This document shows positions 44,082 through 45,829 of a stretch of 45,829 nt of DNA, piece by piece. The notes beneath the pieces were generated by a model. That model saw nothing but the letters and a program-made list of their open reading frames with translations. It made no database searches and was not told where the DNA came from. Both the position numbers and the translations under genes were made by a program. Source of the stretch: Bacteroidetes bacterium SB0662_bin_6. Lineage in GTDB: Bacteria > Bacteroidota > Rhodothermia > Rhodothermales > VXPQ01. Position 1 is the stretch's first letter. Every line of letters starts with the position of its first letter. The DNA lies in the NCBI GenBank assembly GCA_009839485.1, contig VXPQ01000060.1:1-45829 (forward strand), given 5' to 3'.

Positions 44082-45295
44082 CTCGACGCAAAGGCTTCCT
44101 GGTGGCTGGCGGCATTCTGCTCGCATGCATGGCTCTGGCCGTTTTGCTGGTTCAACTCAGGCCCGAACCGGAGGTCCGGCCTCTTCCTGACAAGACGCCC
44201 GTTGCCATCACGGCTCCTGTGGTCGCCGGAGTTGGTCCCATTCCCGTGTACGGGGCCGGCACGGTTCGGCCCACTGCAGAGATCCATGTCACTGCTGAAG
44301 TCAACGGGAAGGTGTCCTGGGTGGACCCTGTTTTTCAGAGCGGAGGGCGTGTCGAGGAGGGACAGGTTCTGTTTCGCATCGACGATGCCGATTATCGTAA
44401 CAGGGTGCAGCAGGCGCGCGCCAACGTGGCTGCTCAGCAGGTAGCGCTTCTTCAGGCCGAGGAGGAGGCCCTGATCGCACGTTCCGAATACGCGCAATTT
44501 CAACGCCGCGAGACGGGCGCCGCGTCTTCAGACGCCAGTCCTTTGACGCTTCGGGAGCCTCAGCTCGAGGCGGCCCGGGCCGCCCTGGTCAGAGACAGCA
44601 CGTTGCTGGCCGATGCCGAGTTGGCTTTGTCCCGCACGGAGGTCCTTGCGCCCTTCAACGGGATTGTGCGGGACGAGTCCGTGGATGAAGGTCAGTTCGT
44701 GGCAGCCGGTCAGGGTGTGGGGCGCCTTTACGCTTCGGATGCGGTGGAGGTCGTGGTTCCACTCTCCGATGCCGATGCGGCGCTCATTCCCGGTCTTTGG
44801 AACCTCAGAGCGGGCGACGGGAATAGACGGGTGACCGCCCGTGTCATCGCAGAGTACGGTGATCGAAGCTACGCCTGGGAGGGCTATGTAGATCGGGCGG
44901 AGAGTTCGCTGGATGAACAGACGCGGACCATCGACGTGATTGTACGTGTTCCTGCCCCCTTCGCGGGCGGCGCCCTGGCAGGGGACAACAGTGCTCCCGC
45001 CGGCCCCGGTGCACCGCCTCTTCTTGTGGGCAAGTTTGTGGAAGTGCATATCCAGGGGATCGTTCCGGACCGGTACTTCATTGTCCGGCGCTCGGCGCTC
45101 AGGCCCGGCAACGAGATTTGGGCGGTACGCGGCGACACGGCGCTGACCATTGTCCCGGTGCGTGTTTTGCAGCGTTCCGATGACGACGTGTATGTGACCG
45201 GGGCGCTCGAAGCAGGTCAGGCGGTCGCCACAGGCGGCATTCAGTTTGCGACGGAAGGCATGGCGGTGCGGACCACTGCTGTGGAAGCCCCATGA
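44078..45295 (+). CDS. RND efflux periplasmic adaptor (MFP/HlyD family)
   Basis: 405 residues. A single N-terminal membrane segment lies at about 6-24 (FLVAGGILLACMALAVLLV). A barrel-sandwich region follows with GAGTVRPTAEIHVTAEVNGKV split by a helical hairpin (about 105-185), then EVLAPFNGIVRDESVDEGQFV. A beta-barrel and membrane-proximal domain end the protein. It links the inner-membrane pump with the outer-membrane channel. It overlaps both neighbours by 4 bases (ATGA), which shows translational coupling. Confidence 0.92.
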   Translation: MTRRKGFLVAGGILLACMALAVLLVQLRPEPEVRPLPDKTPVAITAPVVAGVGPIPVYGAGTVRPTAEIHVTAEVNGKVSWVDPVFQSGGRVEEGQVLFRIDDADYRNRVQQARANVAAQQVALLQAEEEALIARSEYAQFQRRETGAASSDASPLTLREPQLEAARAALVRDSTLLADAELALSRTEVLAPFNGIVRDESVDEGQFVAAGQGVGRLYASDAVEVVVPLSDADAALIPGLWNLRAGDGNRRVTARVIAEYGDRSYAWEGYVDRAESSLDEQTRTIDVIVRVPAPFAGGALAGDNSAPAGPGAPPLLVGKFVEVHIQGIVPDRYFIVRRSALRPGNEIWAVRGDTALTIVPVRVLQRSDDDVYVTGALEAGQAVATGGIQFATEGMAVRTTAVEAP

Positions 45296-45829
45296 ATGGG
45301 GATGATCGTCTCGTCCGGGAGCAGCGGGGCCCCATAGCCTATATGGCGAAAAACAGCGTCGCTGCCAATCTGCTGATGCTGTTTCTGGTAGTGGCCGGAC
45401 TGGCGGCGGCTCGTGATCTCATTCAGGAGGTTCTGCCCGACTTCTCCCTGGACCGTATCCAGATACTCGTGCCGTACCCTGGCGCCGCCCCCGAAGAGGT
45501 GGAGGAGTCCATAGTACGGAAGATCGAAGAGCAGATCCGGGCGGTAGACGGCCTGAAGCGTGTGGAGGCTACCGCCTCCGAGGGGCTTGCGTCGGTAATC
45601 GCCGAGTTCAAAGCGAATACGGATATCAGCCGCGCCTTGAACGACATCAAGGCTGAGGTTGATCGCATCCCCACCTTTCCTGCGGGTGCGGAACGGCCTG
45701 AAGTGCGCGAAGTGACGAGCCGGCAGAGCGTAATACGTCTCCTGATCTATGGGGACGTGCCGGAATCCACACTCAAGGAACTGGCATACGAGATTGAGGA
45801 AGGAATTTCGTCTTTACCCGAAGTGTCTT
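45292..45829 (+). CDS. RND efflux pump, inner-membrane subunit (5' part, runs off the window)
   Basis: The first about 179 residues are present and the gene continues beyond the right edge. The start ATG at 45292 overlaps the adaptor stop. The N-terminus has AYMAKNSVAANLLMLFLVVAG (first membrane helix, quoted up to residue about 38). It continues with the porter-domain motifs VPYPGAAPEEVEESIV, IEEQIRAVDGLKRV and LNDIKAEVDRIP. These are typical of AcrB/HAE-type transporters. It should drive proton-powered export with the two preceding subunits. The substrate is unknown. Confidence 0.93.
   Translation, partial: MNGDDRLVREQRGPIAYMAKNSVAANLLMLFLVVAGLAAARDLIQEVLPDFSLDRIQILVPYPGAAPEEVEESIVRKIEEQIRAVDGLKRVEATASEGLASVIAEFKANTDISRALNDIKAEVDRIPTFPAGAERPEVREVTSRQSVIRLLIYGDVPESTLKELAYEIEEGISSLPEVS

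Overview
The window is a bacterial chromosomal segment of moderately high GC. It most likely comes from the Bacteroidota/Rhodothermota side of the tree, probably Rhodothermales-like. That placement is inferred from the content: a large TonB-dependent receptor with a carboxypeptidase-regulatory-like N-terminus, a secreted protein with a type IX secretion (T9SS) sorting domain, a PorV/PorQ-type outer-membrane protein, PVC-type haem-binding dehydrogenase modules, and candidate TAnnTTTG-like promoter elements. I see no insertion sequence, prophage or CRISPR array.

Layout. 1-626: the 3' end of a 23S rRNA gene, a 5S rRNA gene and a strong terminator close an rRNA operon. 650-9854 (+): addB-addA recombination nuclease/helicase pair, rmuC and a PA0069-type radical SAM gene, all DNA-maintenance or unknown-function housekeeping. 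10209-16500 (+): an outer-membrane block of TonB receptor, T9SS cargo and PorV-like protein, with a perfect 16-bp hairpin between the first two. 16581-27013 (+): a tightly packed carbohydrate-oriented block of PfkB kinase, RhaT-like permease, SUMF1-fold secreted protein, glycosidase-like TIM-barrel protein, a putative diiron ferritin-like protein and a 1317-residue DUF6807/PVC-dehydrogenase/HEAT/cytochrome c fusion. 27208-27450: a small conserved protein and a probably bidirectional terminator facing dnaA.

27492-38690 is entirely on the minus strand. It holds dnaA with an upstream region carrying DnaA boxes and an AT-rich tract, glnK-amt for ammonium uptake, a lipoprotein PQQ-type sugar dehydrogenase, an aldo/keto reductase, a MoaD-ThiF-rhodanese fusion beside a JAMM protease, tRNA-Leu(GAG), tRNA-Lys(TTT), a pyrophosphatase-like protein and aspS. 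38881-45829 (+): a sodium:solute symporter, a lipoprotein amidohydrolase fused to a DUF1080 (3-keto-disaccharide hydrolase-like) domain, and a tripartite RND efflux operon (outer-membrane factor, adaptor, truncated pump).

The points that most deserve a second look are these. The sulfur-carrier/E1/rhodanese fusion has its diglycine buried inside the chain and a JAMM protease gene 11 bases upstream. The unannotated-looking protein at 21740-23041 carries a complete E...ExxH, E...ExxH diiron ligand set and sits directly upstream of a haem-containing dehydrogenase fusion. The dnaA-upstream region looks like an origin, yet the surrounding genes, including the rRNA operon, would all be head-on to forks leaving it.
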